13,877 nucleotides of DNA from Clostridia bacterium (GTDB taxonomy: Bacteria > Bacillota_A > Clostridia > Christensenellales > Borkfalkiaceae), in contig JAFTQI010000019.1 of NCBI GenBank assembly GCA_017462825.1, positions 1 through 13,877 on the forward strand. Reading direction: 5' to 3'. Below, one piece after another: positions 4,464-11,347 of the stretch. Numbering within the stretch: position 1 is the first letter of the stretch; each line of letters opens with the position of its first letter. The notes under the pieces were generated by a model. It was not told where the DNA came from and did not search any database. It saw only the letters and a list, made by a program, of their open reading frames with translations. The position numbers and the translations under genes are program-made.

Positions 4464-6005
4464 ATGAAAAAACGGATTTTTTCGATATTGTTGGGCGCGG
4501 CATTGCTTTTTAGCGGTTGCGGTGGAAAATCGCACGAAGAGCATAACGCGACGGACAAATACGAATCGGTCGCAACGTTTACGGCGCGCTATGATTATGG
4601 AAACCATATCGAAGGGAAAGCGACGCTGCTTTTGAATGATTTACTCCTTTTTTTCAATCCTGTCGATTATGGAATCCATGGGATCGTGGCAGGGGAAAAG
4701 GTCAAGGTCTATTACGACGGCGAGCTTGAATGGCAGGACACTTATCCTGCCGTCGTTTCGACGGAAAATCTTGAAATCAAGGGCGTGGAAATTGTTAAGG
4801 CAAAACTTATTGAGTTTGAAGTAATGGAAAATCCCGGCGGGGGATATTCCCTTGTCGATAAGACGGATTGGGTGACCAGGTACGAGATGAAAGTGCCCAA
4901 TCAGTATATTTTAGATTCTAGCGGGTCTTATGCGCCCCTGGATGCGAGCGACGTGGGTAAGACGGTTTACGGCACGTATCAAGATATGAACAACGTACAA
5001 ATTTACGGTTTGTACGACCATGATCCGTACGTTAAACCAAGTGAGCACGTGTGCAATTTGGCAATCGTGGGCGGCTACGAAGCTACTTGCCAAGCGGACG
5101 GATTACAAGTAATCGGCTGTGTTTCTTGCTCGTATATCCAAGAACAAACCGTGCTTGAAAAGGTGGATTGCGAGCTTGCCGAAAACGGAAAGTGTAAGTG
5201 GTGCGGGCAAACCTTGGCGGATTTGCTCCCTTGGGTTGGGACTTTGGAATACGAGTTTATTTCCGTCACGCAAATACAAGAGCATTATGGCGTTGCGCCC
5301 GAGCGTTTTAAGGAAATGATAAGAAGCGAAAGTCAAGCGGATATGGAAACAATGCTTGCCTATTTGAAAAATTGTTCGCTCGTGCAAATCACCGACGAAA
5401 CGAAAACACAAATCGACGGCGGCGGTGGCGTGACGCTGGAGTTTGAAACGGAAAACGGCACGCATACGCTCACTCGCGCCAACGGATTTTTCCGCATTGG
5501 CGGCGAGTATTACGAGTCAAAAACGCCTGTGCCTGAACTCTCGGACGGCGAAGCTTGTCATGCGTTCGTCACGTACACGGGTAGGTCGGAATTGTATATT
5601 GACGGCGTAAAAATGCAAATCCAAGACGGCTTGATTGATAAGATTCGCTTCCGCTGTGTAGAGGGGGTGACGGCGCAACCCGAGCTTATCGGAGGCAGGT
5701 ATATTCTCACGTTTGATTATGAAGGACAAATCGAGCTGTACTCGGCAAAATATTTTGTATATGACGGCAATTTATACGAAGTGGTAGGCACGACGAATTT
5801 CTCGCAAATATTTTACGAGTATCCGAGAACGGAAGAGGGCTTTGAAACATTATGCGAGAATTGTCAAAAAAAGGACGGCGGGATTACTTACCGTCAAGAA
5901 TACGGCGTAAATCTTTGTGACGGCTGTTATCAAGAGTTTGAGGAAGCTATTATGCTACCCTGCTGTTTTTGCGGCTCGTACGTTTGCAATGGCTGTCAAG
6001 GATAA
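4464..6005 (+). CDS. Cysteine-rich lipoprotein of unknown function
   Basis: A 513-residue protein. The start M-K-K-R-I-F, a hydrophobic stretch and a lipobox L-F-S-G-C19 mark it as a lipoprotein anchored on the outer face of the membrane. Residues about 195-250 begin with H and contain C219-x-x-C222, then C-x-x-x-x-x-x-x-C244-x-x-C247, a zinc-ribbon-like module related in layout to the H...C-x-x-C module of the neighbouring endonuclease. Residues about 255-455 are beta-rich with two Y-I/Y-D-G type loops and no recognised family. Residues 464-511 hold further pairs C464-x-x-C467 and C485-x-x-C488, then C-C-x-C and C-x-x-C at the very end, like a ribbon or RING-type zinc site, unusual for an extracytoplasmic protein. 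The ATG at 4464 has AGGAG eight bases upstream; earlier in-frame codons lie before the ribosome site. It is a single-gene unit. Confidence 0.8.
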   Translation: MKKRIFSILLGAALLFSGCGGKSHEEHNATDKYESVATFTARYDYGNHIEGKATLLLNDLLLFFNPVDYGIHGIVAGEKVKVYYDGELEWQDTYPAVVSTENLEIKGVEIVKAKLIEFEVMENPGGGYSLVDKTDWVTRYEMKVPNQYILDSSGSYAPLDASDVGKTVYGTYQDMNNVQIYGLYDHDPYVKPSEHVCNLAIVGGYEATCQADGLQVIGCVSCSYIQEQTVLEKVDCELAENGKCKWCGQTLADLLPWVGTLEYEFISVTQIQEHYGVAPERFKEMIRSESQADMETMLAYLKNCSLVQITDETKTQIDGGGGVTLEFETENGTHTLTRANGFFRIGGEYYESKTPVPELSDGEACHAFVTYTGRSELYIDGVKMQIQDGLIDKIRFRCVEGVTAQPELIGGRYILTFDYEGQIELYSAKYFVYDGNLYEVVGTTNFSQIFYEYPRTEEGFETLCENCQKKDGGITYRQEYGVNLCDGCYQEFEEAIMLPCCFCGSYVCNGCQG

Positions 6006-6023
6006 AATAAGCGTTGTTTTTTT

Positions 6024-6068
6024 ACTCCGCGAAAGGAAAAAATCTTCCTTTCGCGGAGTTTGTTTTTT
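6024..6068 (+). terminator. Terminator of the lipoprotein gene
   Basis: ACTCCGCGAAAGGAA (6024-6038) pairs perfectly with TTCCTTTCGCGGAGT (6045-6059), followed by TTGTTTTTTT. T-rich sequence also precedes it. Confidence 0.9.
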
Positions 6069-6087
6069 TATTCCGCTTTCAAAATAC

Positions 6088-6116
6088 TTTACATTCTTTT
6101 CCTTTTGCTGTATAAT
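6088..6116 (+). promoter_or_regulatory. Promoter of the RNA-modification operon
   Basis: TTTACA (6088-6093), 17-bp spacer, TATAAT (6111-6116). Predicted start near 6123, leaving a leader of about 63 nt. Confidence 0.8.
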
Positions 6117-6141
6117 AGGATAGATAATTGTGTTATTATGC

Positions 6142-6168
6142 CTCATTGCGCGCGCTATGTGCGGTGAG
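6142..6168 (+). other. Hairpin in the 5' leader of the methyltransferase operon
   Basis: CTCATTGCGC (6142-6151) can pair with GTGCGGTGAG (6159-6168) over a GCGCTAT loop, with three G-U pairs. It lies between the transcription start and the ribosome site AGGA (6176-6179). There is no T tract, so it is not a terminator; a role in mRNA stability or translation is possible but unproven. Confidence 0.35.
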
Positions 6169-6185
6169 AGACAATAGGAAAACGT

Positions 6186-7058
6186 ATGAAGATTTCAAAA
6201 AACTGGAAAGATTATTCGATTATCGCAACGGGCGACGGGTACAAGCTCGAGCGTTGGAAAGACGTATATTTGCTCCGTCCCGATCCGCAGGTGATTTGGT
6301 CGTCGCAAATCGACCTTTTCTCCTATCCCAAACTCAACGCCTATTATAAGCGCAGCGAAAAGGGCGGCGGCGGTTGGAAAGTACTTCGTCCTTTCCCCGG
6401 CGAATGGAATGTGGACTACGGCGAGCTGGATATTTCTTTTAAAATCAAGCCGATGGGTTTTAAGCACACGGGGCTTTTCCCTGAACAAGCGGTGAATTGG
6501 GAATACATGACGAAGCTCATCAAAAACGCGGGCAGACCCATTAAGGTTTTAAACTTATTCGCGTACACGGGTGGGGCGACTGTGGCTTGCGCCAAGGCAG
6601 GCGCGCAAGTAACCCACGTGGACGCGGCGAAAGGCATGGTGGAACGCGCGGGGGAAAACGCAAGGCTTTCGGGGATTGAAACGGGTATCCGCTATATCGT
6701 GGACGACTGCTTGAAATTCGTCCAAAGAGAGATTCGCCGCGGGAATAAGTACGACGCGATTATTATGGACCCGCCGAGTTACGGTAGAGGCCCGAACGGG
6801 GAAATGTGGAAGATTGAAAACAATCTTTATCCGTTCGTGGAACTTTGTTCTCAGGTCCTTTCGGATAATCCGCTGTTCGTGCTTATTAATAGCTACACGA
6901 CGGGTTTGCAGCCGATGGTATTGAAGAATATTTTGCAGTTGACGTTGAAAAGTTACAAAGGAAGGGTGGATGCCTACGAAGTAGGGATTCAAACGGAAGA
7001 AGGGATTTCACTCCCTTGCGGCGCAGGAGGTATATTCGTCCATGACGGAAATGACTAA
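6186..7058 (+). CDS. SAM-dependent RNA methyltransferase, RlmI/COG1092-like
   Basis: A 290-residue class I methyltransferase. The N-terminal part includes K-H-T-G-L-F-P-E-Q (93-101), matching the conserved region before the SAM fold in RlmI-type enzymes. The SAM-binding motif I is N-L-F-A-Y-T-G-G-A-T (123-132), then V-D-A-A-K-G with the acidic ribose-binding residue, and the catalytic-type motif M-D-P-P-S-Y-G (194-200). Family members methylate C5 of a cytosine in 23S rRNA, but this short form lacks the N-terminal PUA domain of E. coli RlmI, so the target is not certain. ATG at 6186 with AGGA six bases upstream. Its 3' end overlaps the start of the pseudouridine synthase gene by 17 nt, suggesting coupled translation of two RNA-modification enzymes. 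Confidence 0.85.
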   Translation: MKISKNWKDYSIIATGDGYKLERWKDVYLLRPDPQVIWSSQIDLFSYPKLNAYYKRSEKGGGGWKVLRPFPGEWNVDYGELDISFKIKPMGFKHTGLFPEQAVNWEYMTKLIKNAGRPIKVLNLFAYTGGATVACAKAGAQVTHVDAAKGMVERAGENARLSGIETGIRYIVDDCLKFVQREIRRGNKYDAIIMDPPSYGRGPNGEMWKIENNLYPFVELCSQVLSDNPLFVLINSYTTGLQPMVLKNILQLTLKSYKGRVDAYEVGIQTEEGISLPCGAGGIFVHDGND

Positions 7059-7773
7059 TGAAAAAACGGGCGTAGAAGAAACGCTCACGATTTTATACGA
7101 AGACAACCACATTATCGTGGTTTTGAAGCCGCAAATGACGGCTTGTTGCCCCGACGAGAGTAAGGATGATAATTTGCTCGATCAAATCAAACGCTACGTC
7201 AAAGAAAAATATAATAAGCCCGGCAACGTGTACGTGGGGCTTGTGCATAGGCTCGACCGTCCTACGGGTGGCGTAATGGTGTACGCTAAGACCAGCAAGG
7301 CGGCGGCGCGGCTCACAGAGGGCTTGCAAACGGGGGATTTCGAGAAGAAATATCTTGCTGTGCTTTGCGGTACGCCTGATGGCTTGCGCGGGAAACTTTG
7401 CAATTATTTGAGAAAGAATACCGTGAACAATATGGTGTATATTTGCACGCCGAGCGAGGAGGGCGCGAAATACGCGGAGCTTGATTATCGCGTCGTGGAA
7501 GATAAGGCGAAGTATTCGCTTGTGGAAGTGCTGTTGCATACGGGTAGAACACACCAAATCCGCGTGCAAATGGCGGGGATTTCCCACCCGATTTACGGGG
7601 ATATGCGCTACGGCGGTCCGCTCGCGCAAAAGGGAAAACTTGCGCTTTGGGCGTACTCCCTTTCCTTCTTACACCCGATCACGAAAGAGCGTTTAAAATT
7701 CATCGCGTACCCGTCCGAAACGGAGACGCCTTGGAAAGCGTTCGATTTGACGAAAGCGCTTGAAATTAAATAA
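7042..7773 (+). CDS. RluA-family pseudouridine synthase (no S4 domain)
   Basis: A 243-residue enzyme that isomerises uridine to pseudouridine in rRNA or tRNA. The RluA motif H-R-L-D-R-P-T-G-G contains the catalytic Asp72. It is followed by the K-T-S-K-A-A-A-R-L and K-K-Y-L-A-V-L segments and the C-terminal R-T-H-Q-I-R-V-Q-M...P-I-Y-G-D-M-R-Y-G-G signature. The usual N-terminal S4 RNA-binding domain is absent: the catalytic domain begins by about residue 15, with L-Y-E-D-N-H-I-I-V-V-L-K-P. The substrate site therefore cannot be named. The start ATG at 7042 lies within the end of the methyltransferase gene; AGGAGG at 7025-7030 is 11 bases upstream, slightly long. A second ATG at 7051 is possible but further from that site. 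No convincing terminator follows. Confidence 0.9.
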   Translation: MTEMTNEKTGVEETLTILYEDNHIIVVLKPQMTACCPDESKDDNLLDQIKRYVKEKYNKPGNVYVGLVHRLDRPTGGVMVYAKTSKAAARLTEGLQTGDFEKKYLAVLCGTPDGLRGKLCNYLRKNTVNNMVYICTPSEEGAKYAELDYRVVEDKAKYSLVEVLLHTGRTHQIRVQMAGISHPIYGDMRYGGPLAQKGKLALWAYSLSFLHPITKERLKFIAYPSETETPWKAFDLTKALEIK

Positions 7774-7819
7774 AATTTAACTTTTTGAGAAAAATGGTTA
7801 AAATCCTTATAAAATGCGA

Positions 7820-7848
7820 TTGACAAACGTGTTGTTTTAAGGTAAAAT
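7820..7848 (+). promoter_or_regulatory. Promoter of the large surface protein gene
   Basis: TTGACA (7820-7825), 17-bp spacer, TAAAAT (7843-7848), close to consensus. The predicted start near 7855 gives a 56-nt, A-rich leader with a modest ACGAGG ribosome site at 7897-7902. Confidence 0.85.
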
Positions 7849-7910
7849 AGATAAGTACGGTATTGTAAAAATATAGACAAACTTTGTAAAAAATTACGAG
7901 GCACAGTTTC

Positions 7911-10376
7911 ATGAAAAGAATGAACAAAAAACTCTTAACTCTTATGCTTGCCGGTGCACTTTGCTCGGCAACGCTCGGCGGTATTCTCGCGCAAGACGCG
8001 GTGGCTACGGTTACCTCCTCCGCTGCGGAAGTGACGAAGAAGATCACCGAAGTGTTTGAAGCGGATAAGTCTAACGGCGGCGCAATCATCACGAGAGCAA
8101 ATAATGCGACTGCGGATGATAAAACGGAAACGCTTGCGTTCGAATTGAAAGACTCCGACGATAAGGTTTCTATTAAGCGCGACTTGGCGTATAAATGGTT
8201 CGTAGGAAAGAACGCTGCGAAATACTTCCATATGACATTTGCGTTTGAAGCGTTGAGCTTTGAAAGCGTTTCCTTTGTAATGGAATGCGCGCCGTCGGTA
8301 GCAACGGAAGATGAAAAGACCTCTAACACCGTGAAGTTCACGAAAGAGGGCGATAAGATTTACGCGTCCGTTTTGAACGGTGAAACGGAAGACGCGGCAA
8401 ACAAGAAGGAAATCGCGCTTGCCGCAGGTCAAGACGTGAAAGTGGAATTTAGAGCTGCGGCTGATTCCGACGCGTTTGCGGTTGTTTTGACGGTTGGCGG
8501 TACGGAATACCAAATCGGCGATTTCACGAACATCGGCGCAAACTACGCGGACTACTCGGCGGAAAAGATTTCACCCTTGTCCGTTTCGGCAGCGTTTGCT
8601 AAAGGCGCAACGGATACGGAAGCGGTGGTATTGCTTAAAGATATCAACGGTCAATCGTTCACGAATATTACGGGCGAAGAAGGCGCGAAGGTAGTGAAAG
8701 ATACGGCAGCTCCCGTGCTCGTTATCAACGACGATTTGAACGGTTTCATGCTCGGTACGAAGATTTACGAGTCCTTGTCCTACGTGAACGTGGACGTATT
8801 GCAAACGGCGAATATTTCCGAAAAGAAAGAATTCTACCGTTACAGCCCGGTTGATACGGAAGTGAAATACACAGATATTACCACGTCTTGGTCGAGTACG
8901 CTTGTGAACTATACGACGTACTACGTAAATCGTAAGACGGGTGAAGTTTCCAAGGACGCGAAAGACGGCTTTGAATTGACGTCTGTATACTTGGAAGAAA
9001 AAGCGGAATACGTTTCCACGAAAATCACCCTCGGCGACGATGCATTCAAGGACGCGGACGGCGAATGGGCAAAGGTAGAATACGACCTTTCTTGGTACGC
9101 TCCCGAATACGACCCCACTGACAATACGAGAAAAATTGTTGTTGAAAAACAGGGCGTTGACTGCATTATCGTAGACAGAAATACGAGCGGTCCTTCCTAT
9201 AAATATATTACGGCGAATGATACAAAGAAGGAAAACGACGTCGATGAAGCGGCACTTAATGCGCAAATAGAAATCTTCCAAACGAAATTGGAAGAAAAGG
9301 CAAAAGGCGTTTACGCAGGCAGCGGCTCGTATATGTATTTCCCGTCGATGGAATGGCTCTTTGAGGACAATAACGGCTATCGCGGCTTGAGATTTGTCAT
9401 CAGCTACAAAACGCCTACCTCACAGTCGCCCTCGTCCTCGGCAATCAAGACGTATAGCGGCTTGTCGTTAAGCGCAACGTCGGAAGGTACGTATGAATTC
9501 AAGATTTTCGCCTCCGATAAAGCGGGTAACCCGATGTACTATTACTTGGACGGCGAGCTTGTGCAAGTCACGGCGAACAACGTTTGGGAAATCGAAGATA
9601 TTCCTTCTTTCTCCTACGTTATCGAAAACTTGGGTATTAAGGTAGAGTCTTCTTCGTCTACGAATAGAAAAACGTCCAAGATTTTGAACGAAACCTATAC
9701 GTTCAGCGATCCCACGATTAAGGGCGCGACGAATAGAAAGAGCGCGTATGCGTTGTATAAAATTAGCCTTTCCGCGTATAACGATACGCTGGTAAGCGGT
9801 GCAAAAGAACTTACCACGAGCATGCTTTCGGAGGTAGGTTACGATCAAATCGAGAAAAAGCTTGAAGGTAAAATTACGCTCGGCGCTGACTATTTCGATC
9901 TTTACACGACGGCAATCTCCGAAGTACTTGCGGATAAGGTAAACGGCGACGCGACGGCAATCAAAGCGATTTTTGGTGAAGCGATTGGCGAATACAACGA
10001 AAAGATCACTGAAGACGATGCGGAATGGGCTTGGAACAAGTATCAATGGAAGCCCTCGTCCAAGAGCTTTAAGACGGTGGAAGAAGGCACGTATATGGTC
10101 GTTGCGGATTATTGGGAAAGAGACCTTCCCATGCAACGTGCGGCGGCTTATAAAGTGGTAAACGTAGCTTCGGAAGCGGACGTTATCAAAGGCGAAACGC
10201 AATGGTTGAAGGACAACGTTGTTTCCGTAGTGCTCTTCTCGATTGCAGGCGTAATGCTTGTCATTATCATCATCTTGCTTCTTATCAAACCCACGGACGA
10301 AACGCTTGAAGACCTCGATAAAAAACCTGCTAAAAAATCTAAAAAGGATAAAAAACAGGATAAGAAATCGAAATAA
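7911..10376 (+). CDS. Large surface protein with C-terminal membrane anchor, function unknown
   Basis: An 821-residue protein. It has an N-terminal signal peptide (M-K-R-M-N-K-K-L, hydrophobic, cleavage likely after G-I-L-A27), a long extracytoplasmic region, one membrane helix near residues 770-792 (V-V-S-V-V-L-F-S-I-A-G...) and a lysine-rich cytoplasmic tail of about 28 residues. Residues about 50-250 look like an all-beta, lectin/LamG-like fold. D-T-A-A-P-V-L-V from residue 264 matches the entry strand of bacterial Ig-like domains, and G-T-Y-E-F-K-I-F-A-S-D-K-A-G-N near 525-540 is another Ig-like edge. There is no LPXTG motif, no catalytic motif and very little cysteine. Acidic and Tyr/Ser/Thr-rich composition fits an exported protein. 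It probably binds a surface ligand or polymer or acts as a scaffold; this is inference. It is a single-gene unit with a strong promoter and terminator. I do not recognise the family. Confidence 0.85.
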   Translation: MKRMNKKLLTLMLAGALCSATLGGILAQDAVATVTSSAAEVTKKITEVFEADKSNGGAIITRANNATADDKTETLAFELKDSDDKVSIKRDLAYKWFVGKNAAKYFHMTFAFEALSFESVSFVMECAPSVATEDEKTSNTVKFTKEGDKIYASVLNGETEDAANKKEIALAAGQDVKVEFRAAADSDAFAVVLTVGGTEYQIGDFTNIGANYADYSAEKISPLSVSAAFAKGATDTEAVVLLKDINGQSFTNITGEEGAKVVKDTAAPVLVINDDLNGFMLGTKIYESLSYVNVDVLQTANISEKKEFYRYSPVDTEVKYTDITTSWSSTLVNYTTYYVNRKTGEVSKDAKDGFELTSVYLEEKAEYVSTKITLGDDAFKDADGEWAKVEYDLSWYAPEYDPTDNTRKIVVEKQGVDCIIVDRNTSGPSYKYITANDTKKENDVDEAALNAQIEIFQTKLEEKAKGVYAGSGSYMYFPSMEWLFEDNNGYRGLRFVISYKTPTSQSPSSSAIKTYSGLSLSATSEGTYEFKIFASDKAGNPMYYYLDGELVQVTANNVWEIEDIPSFSYVIENLGIKVESSSSTNRKTSKILNETYTFSDPTIKGATNRKSAYALYKISLSAYNDTLVSGAKELTTSMLSEVGYDQIEKKLEGKITLGADYFDLYTTAISEVLADKVNGDATAIKAIFGEAIGEYNEKITEDDAEWAWNKYQWKPSSKSFKTVEEGTYMVVADYWERDLPMQRAAAYKVVNVASEADVIKGETQWLKDNVVSVVLFSIAGVMLVIIIILLLIKPTDETLEDLDKKPAKKSKKDKKQDKKSK

Positions 10377-10385
10377 CCGAATATG

Positions 10386-10414
10386 AAAAGAACGGCGTGA
10401 CGCCGTTCTTTTTT
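10386..10414 (+). terminator. Terminator of the surface protein gene
   Basis: AAAAGAACGGCG (10386-10397) pairs perfectly with CGCCGTTCTTTT (10401-10412) around TGA, then T's. It lies ten bases after the stop. Confidence 0.9.
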
Positions 10415-10415
10415 C

Positions 10416-10444
10416 TTGCCTTTTACGCGAAAAAAAGGTATAAT
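10416..10444 (+). promoter_or_regulatory. Promoter of the second RluA gene, possibly giving a leaderless mRNA
   Basis: TTGCCT (10416-10421), 17-bp spacer, TATAAT (10439-10444). The ATG is at 10451, seven bases after the -10 box, which is where transcription should begin. The promoter starts directly after the upstream terminator, leaving no room for another. Confidence 0.65.
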
Positions 10445-10450
10445 ATAGAT

Positions 10451-11281
10451 ATGTTAGAGCTTATTTGCGACAAAACTCAATCGTTGAAAGAATTTACCGA
10501 GAATCATTACGCGCAGGCGTCCTTTTTTTGGACGGCGCTTTTGAAAAGTCGGGAAATCAAAGTCAACGGCAAACGCGTCGGCGCGGATACCCACCTTTTT
10601 GCGGGCGACGTTGTAACCTATTATCTTACGCCCAAGCAAGCGTCGAAAGCGGCATTTTACCTTGTTTACGAGGACGAAAACGTGTTGGTTGTCGACAAGG
10701 AAAGCGGCGTAAACTCGGAAGCGGTTTTTGCGGAATTAGCGCGCAAAGGGGAATACTATTTTCTCCACCGCTTGGATCGAAATACGACGGGCTTAATGCT
10801 TTTTGCGCGTAACCCCAAAGCGGAAAAAGAAATTCTCAATGCGTTCAAGGAAAAGCGGATTGAAAAGAAATATCTCGCCCTTTGTTTCGGGGCTTTCCCC
10901 AAAGAACAGGACGTCTTGGTTGCTTACTTAAAAAAGAACGCGGATAACGCGTTGGCGCGTATCTATGATACCCCCGTAAACGGCGCGGAAAAAATCGTCA
11001 CCGAATACAAGGTTTTGGAAAAGCGAGGTGAAACCACGCTCGTGGAAATCACCTTGCACACGGGCAAGACGCATCAAATCCGCGCGCATTTAGCGCATAT
11101 TTGCTGCCCGATTGTCGGGGATATGAAATACGGAATTACCGCGCAAAATAAGGCGTTGAAACGAGCGAGGCAATGCTTGACGGCAAAGAGTTTGCAAGTA
11201 GAATTAAGCGGCGAATTTGCCTATTTGAACCGCTTGGTTTGGACTTCCCGTTTTGATGCGGAAATAGTGGATAAGGAATAG
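10451..11281 (+). CDS. RluA-family pseudouridine synthase with an N-terminal S4-like region
   Basis: A 276-residue enzyme of the RluA family. Residues about 10-62 have the pattern of an S4 RNA-binding domain, including R-E-I-K-V-N-G-K-R-V and L-F-A-G-D-V-V-T-Y. The catalytic domain follows with H-R-L-D-R-N-T-T-G-L-M (Asp109 catalytic), R-I-E-K-K-Y-L-A-L and K-T-H-Q-I-R-A-H-L...P-I-V-G-D-M-K-Y-G. It is a distant paralogue of the synthase at 7042, which lacks the S4 part, so the two probably modify different RNA sites; the exact uridine is not predictable here. The start is the ATG at 10451. An in-frame upstream start at 10397 would begin inside the preceding terminator and is rejected. No normally spaced ribosome site exists: AAGG at 10435-10438 is 12 bases away and lies upstream of the -10 box. 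Confidence 0.88.
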   Translation: MLELICDKTQSLKEFTENHYAQASFFWTALLKSREIKVNGKRVGADTHLFAGDVVTYYLTPKQASKAAFYLVYEDENVLVVDKESGVNSEAVFAELARKGEYYFLHRLDRNTTGLMLFARNPKAEKEILNAFKEKRIEKKYLALCFGAFPKEQDVLVAYLKKNADNALARIYDTPVNGAEKIVTEYKVLEKRGETTLVEITLHTGKTHQIRAHLAHICCPIVGDMKYGITAQNKALKRARQCLTAKSLQVELSGEFAYLNRLVWTSRFDAEIVDKE

Positions 11282-11299
11282 GCAGGTACGAGCTGAATT

Positions 11300-11331
11300 A
11301 AAAAGCAGTCGGTGAAAACCGACTGCTTTTT
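11300..11331. terminator. Bidirectional terminator between convergent genes
   Basis: AAAAAGCAGTCGGT (11300-11313) pairs perfectly with ACCGACTGCTTTTT (11318-11331) across GAAA. The A tract on one side and T tract on the other let it serve both the plus-strand RluA gene and the minus-strand gpmI operon. Confidence 0.9.
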
Positions 11332-11347
11332 ATGCTTTTATCAGCAA

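Noticed and set aside
7093..7629. A 178-codon minus-strand frame opposite the RluA gene.
   Set aside because: It is antisense to an enzyme with all catalytic motifs intact and has no ribosome site or recognisable domain.
7774..7804. Imperfect A/T hairpin after the first RluA gene (TTTAAC-TTTTT with AAAAA-TG-GTTAAA) as a terminator.
   Set aside because: The stem has almost no G-C pairs and a bulge, and no T tract follows, so it should not terminate efficiently.
8571..9281. Long minus-strand open frames opposite the surface protein gene (also 9468-10202).
   Set aside because: They are antisense shadows of a gene with signal peptide, promoter and terminator; their translations are Arg/Phe/Val-rich without domains.
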